NCBI GenBank assembly: GCA_002327305.1
Contig: DCUZ01000064.1
Span: forward strand, 1-15,456
Origin: Holophagales bacterium UBA2201
GTDB lineage: Bacteria > Acidobacteriota > Thermoanaerobaculia > UBA2201
DNA: 15,456 bases
Direction: 5' to 3'
A model generated the notes under the pieces. That model saw nothing but the letters and a program-made list of their open reading frames with translations. It was not told the origin of the DNA and ran no database searches. Positions 14,011-15,456 of the stretch are shown piece after piece. The first letter of the stretch is position 1. Each line of letters begins with the position of its first letter. A program made the translations under genes and the position numbers.

Positions 14011-14170
14011 GGCAGGAAGGCAGAAGGGGAGGAAGGCGGAAGGCGGAAGGCAGAAGGCGGAAGGCGGAAAGCAGAAGGCGGAAGGCGGAAGGTAGAAGGC
14101 GGAAGGGAAGGAAAGCAGAAGGGAAGAAAGGCAGGAGGCGGAAGGCGGAAGGCGGAAGGCGGAAGGCGGA
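14011..14170. repeat. Degenerate GGAAGGC heptamer tandem repeat
   Basis: About 160 bases made almost wholly of GGAAGGC, AGAAGGC, GGAAAGC and related 7-base words, the cleanest run at 14137-14169. Because the period is not a multiple of three, it opens long meaningless frames (PSAFRLPPSAFRLP). It lies directly upstream of the nuclease gene and could change its promoter strength by copy-number variation; that is inference. Confidence 0.85.
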
Positions 14171-14236
14171 CGGGAGAGGGAGTCGGCAATGGGGAGGGGG
14201 CGGGAAGATTTCAGGGCAAACGAAACCCACCCCCTG

Positions 14237-14254
14237 CGCAGACTGAAGTCTGCG
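14237..14254. repeat. Palindromic intergenic motif (REP-like)
   Basis: CGCAGACT-GA-AGTCTGCG, a perfect 8-bp inverted repeat. Similar GCAGACT...AGTCTGC palindromes occur scattered between genes in many GC-rich bacteria, probably mobile or structural. Only one copy is seen in this window. No T-run follows, so it is a poor terminator. Confidence 0.6.
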
Positions 14255-14287
14255 GCCCTATTCCGAATTGTTGGTTGGATGGGGGTG

Positions 14288-14324
14288 CCTTCCCGCCTTC
14301 AGCCTTCCCGCGTTCCCGCGGGGC
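14288..14324. repeat. TTCCCGC low-complexity words after the dehydrogenase gene
   Basis: Repeated TTCCCGC, CCTTCCCGCGTTCCCGCGG. The same word CCCGCGTTCCCGC recurs at 15437-15449 on the other side of the gene, so both flanks carry the same decoration. Confidence 0.5.
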
Positions 14325-14330
14325 TGGGGT

Positions 14331-15317
14331 TCAGGGGGCCAAAAGCACCGCGCTTCCCCGCACCTCCCCCATTTCCAGCCGTTCCAGCGCCCTCGGCAAC
14401 TCCTCGAACGCAAAGCGCTCGACTTCCACGTTCAGGTCCATGCCGGAGGCGACGGCCAAAAGGTCGGCGACATCCTGCCGGGTCACGTTGGCGACGCTGG
14501 TGAGGGTGCGCTCCTCCCACAGGAGGCGGTAGGGGAAGGTGGGGAGGTCGTCCATGTGGATGCCGGCGGAGACCATCCGGCCCCCCTTTTTCAGCGCCTT
14601 CAGCCCCTCGATCATGAGGGCCCCGACGGGGGCGAAGACGATGCCGGCGTCGAGGGGGGCGGGAGGCGCCTCACCGGGGGGGCCGGCCCAGTCGGCCCCC
14701 AGCGCCAGGGCCAGGCCGCGGTGCCGGTCGCCGCGGGTGAAGACGAAAACGGTGTGCCCCTTGGCCTTGGCGATCTGGAGTAATTGGTGGGCGGAGGAGC
14801 CGAAGCCCCATAGTCCCACGGTCCGGGGCCCTTCCGTCAGCCCGGCGATCCGGTAGGCGCGATAGCCGATGGCGCCGCCGCAAAGGAGGGGCGCCAGGAG
14901 GACCGGGTCGCGATCCGAGGGGAGCGGGTGGGCGAACGCCTCGTGCACGCGGTGGAACTCCGCGAATCCGCCCTCGGCATGGAGGCCGGCGAACCGGGCG
15001 CCATCGCAAAGATTCTCGCGGCCGGTCCGGCAATGACCGCATCCGCCGCAGGCATGGTGGAGCCAGGGGACTCCCGCGCGGTCGTTGATCCTGAAGCGCG
15101 CGGCGCCGCGGCCGACCTCCGCGACTTCGCCGACGATCTGGTGGCCGGGGACGATGGGCAGGACGGGAAGGGGGATCTCTCCCAGGACTTCGTGCAGATC
15201 GGTGCGGCAGATCCCGCAGGAGAGGACGCGGAGGACGATCTCGCCCGGGCCGGGCTCGGGCCTCGGCCGCTCTTCCAAGCGCAGGTCGCGTGGGCCGTGG
15301 AGGAGCCAGGATTTCAT
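14331..15317 (-). CDS. Zinc-binding alcohol dehydrogenase family protein (MDR superfamily, GHQ type)
   Basis: A medium-chain NAD(P)-dependent dehydrogenase of 328 residues. Catalytic zinc ligands are C37 (GICRTDLH), H59 (PGHQIVG) and C146 (PLLCGGAIGY). The structural zinc site CGGCGHCRTGRENLC has C90, C93, C96 and C104. The cofactor domain starts at GLWGFGSSAHQLLQIAKAKG. The usual GHE is GHQ here, as in the bacterial subgroup known as zinc-binding alcohol dehydrogenase family 2 (about 330 residues), which this sequence matches in length and text. Substrate is unknown; a primary alcohol or aldehyde is likely. No clear ribosome site precedes the ATG. It is separated from the downstream nuclease gene by 340 bases of repeats, so it is probably a separate transcription unit. 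Confidence 0.9.
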   Translation of the reverse strand: MKSWLLHGPRDLRLEERPRPEPGPGEIVLRVLSCGICRTDLHEVLGEIPLPVLPIVPGHQIVGEVAEVGRGAARFRINDRAGVPWLHHACGGCGHCRTGRENLCDGARFAGLHAEGGFAEFHRVHEAFAHPLPSDRDPVLLAPLLCGGAIGYRAYRIAGLTEGPRTVGLWGFGSSAHQLLQIAKAKGHTVFVFTRGDRHRGLALALGADWAGPPGEAPPAPLDAGIVFAPVGALMIEGLKALKKGGRMVSAGIHMDDLPTFPYRLLWEERTLTSVANVTRQDVADLLAVASGMDLNVEVERFAFEELPRALERLEMGEVRGSAVLLAP

Positions 15318-15361
15318 AACATCAGCAAGGCAGGTGGGCAGGCGGGCAGGAAGGCAGTCAG

Positions 15362-15422
15362 AAGATTTCCAAGATTTCCGATCCTATTTTCTCGCATTTC
15401 TCGCTTTTCTCGCATTTCTCGC
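15362..15422. repeat. Short tandem repeats upstream of the dehydrogenase gene
   Basis: AAGATTTCC occurs twice in tandem (15362-15379). Then an 18-base unit TTTTCTCGCATTTCTCGC occurs twice exactly (15387-15422). From the dehydrogenase start at 15317 to the window end no gene is visible. Confidence 0.8.
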
Positions 15423-15456
15423 CCGTCTGCCGCATTCCCGCGTTCCCGCCTTAAGC

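Noticed and set aside
14011..14170. CRISPR-like array
   Set aside because: The words are seven bases, contiguous and degenerate, with no spacers or cas genes.
11081..14532. Long plus-strand frames (more than 600 codons each) opposite YihY, nuclease and heptamer repeats
   Set aside because: GC-rich antisense frames with Glu/Gly/Asp-rich low-complexity text; the minus-strand genes have full family motifs.

Overview
This is a GC-rich bacterial window, strongly so outside a lower-GC middle section. No ribosomal marker is present, so the phylum cannot be fixed. Selenocysteine use, a DRTGG/PHP/ATPase cluster usually seen near [FeFe]-hydrogenases in anaerobes, a bacterial Thi4 and decorated GC-rich intergenic repeats fit an anaerobic or facultative lineage, for example Acidobacteriota or a neighbouring candidate phylum. 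That placement is inference only.

Left part (1-1390): the first 264 bases hold the start of an integrase-type transposase on the minus strand, cut by the window edge. A terminator follows, then a minus-strand thi4 gene (thiazole synthase) under a clear TPP riboswitch.

Middle part (1390-7500): an accessory region next to an intact minus-strand tRNA-Arg(CCT). Two ~300 bp imperfect direct repeats (1392-1692 and 3125-3429) each end in a 43-nt 3' half of a different tRNA-Arg(CCT), from discriminator base to anticodon loop. The first module carries an AAA/DUF4143 ATPase. The second carries a large secreted protein (IPT/TIG, beta-propeller, HExxH protease end) and a small exported TPR protein, and then reaches the intact tRNA. 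Paired TATTACAA motifs lie near both ends of the second module. This looks like stacked islands at a tRNA attachment site, with no integrase visible.

Right part (7500-10411): a tightly overlapping five-gene plus-strand operon: DRTGG, CBS-CBS-HATPase, DRTGG, PHP phosphoesterase, HATPase. No hydrogenase gene follows in the window.

Right end (10507-15456): minus-strand genes for a zinc alcohol dehydrogenase, then an MBL/beta-CASP nuclease, a YihY/BrkB membrane protein and MsrA. The MsrA gene is the main discovery: its catalytic GCFWG cysteine codon is an in-frame TGA followed at once by a hairpin with a GGUU apical loop. It therefore appears to be an exported selenoprotein MsrA that simple gene calling splits into two fragments. 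The intergenic DNA here is full of short tandem repeats and a palindrome.
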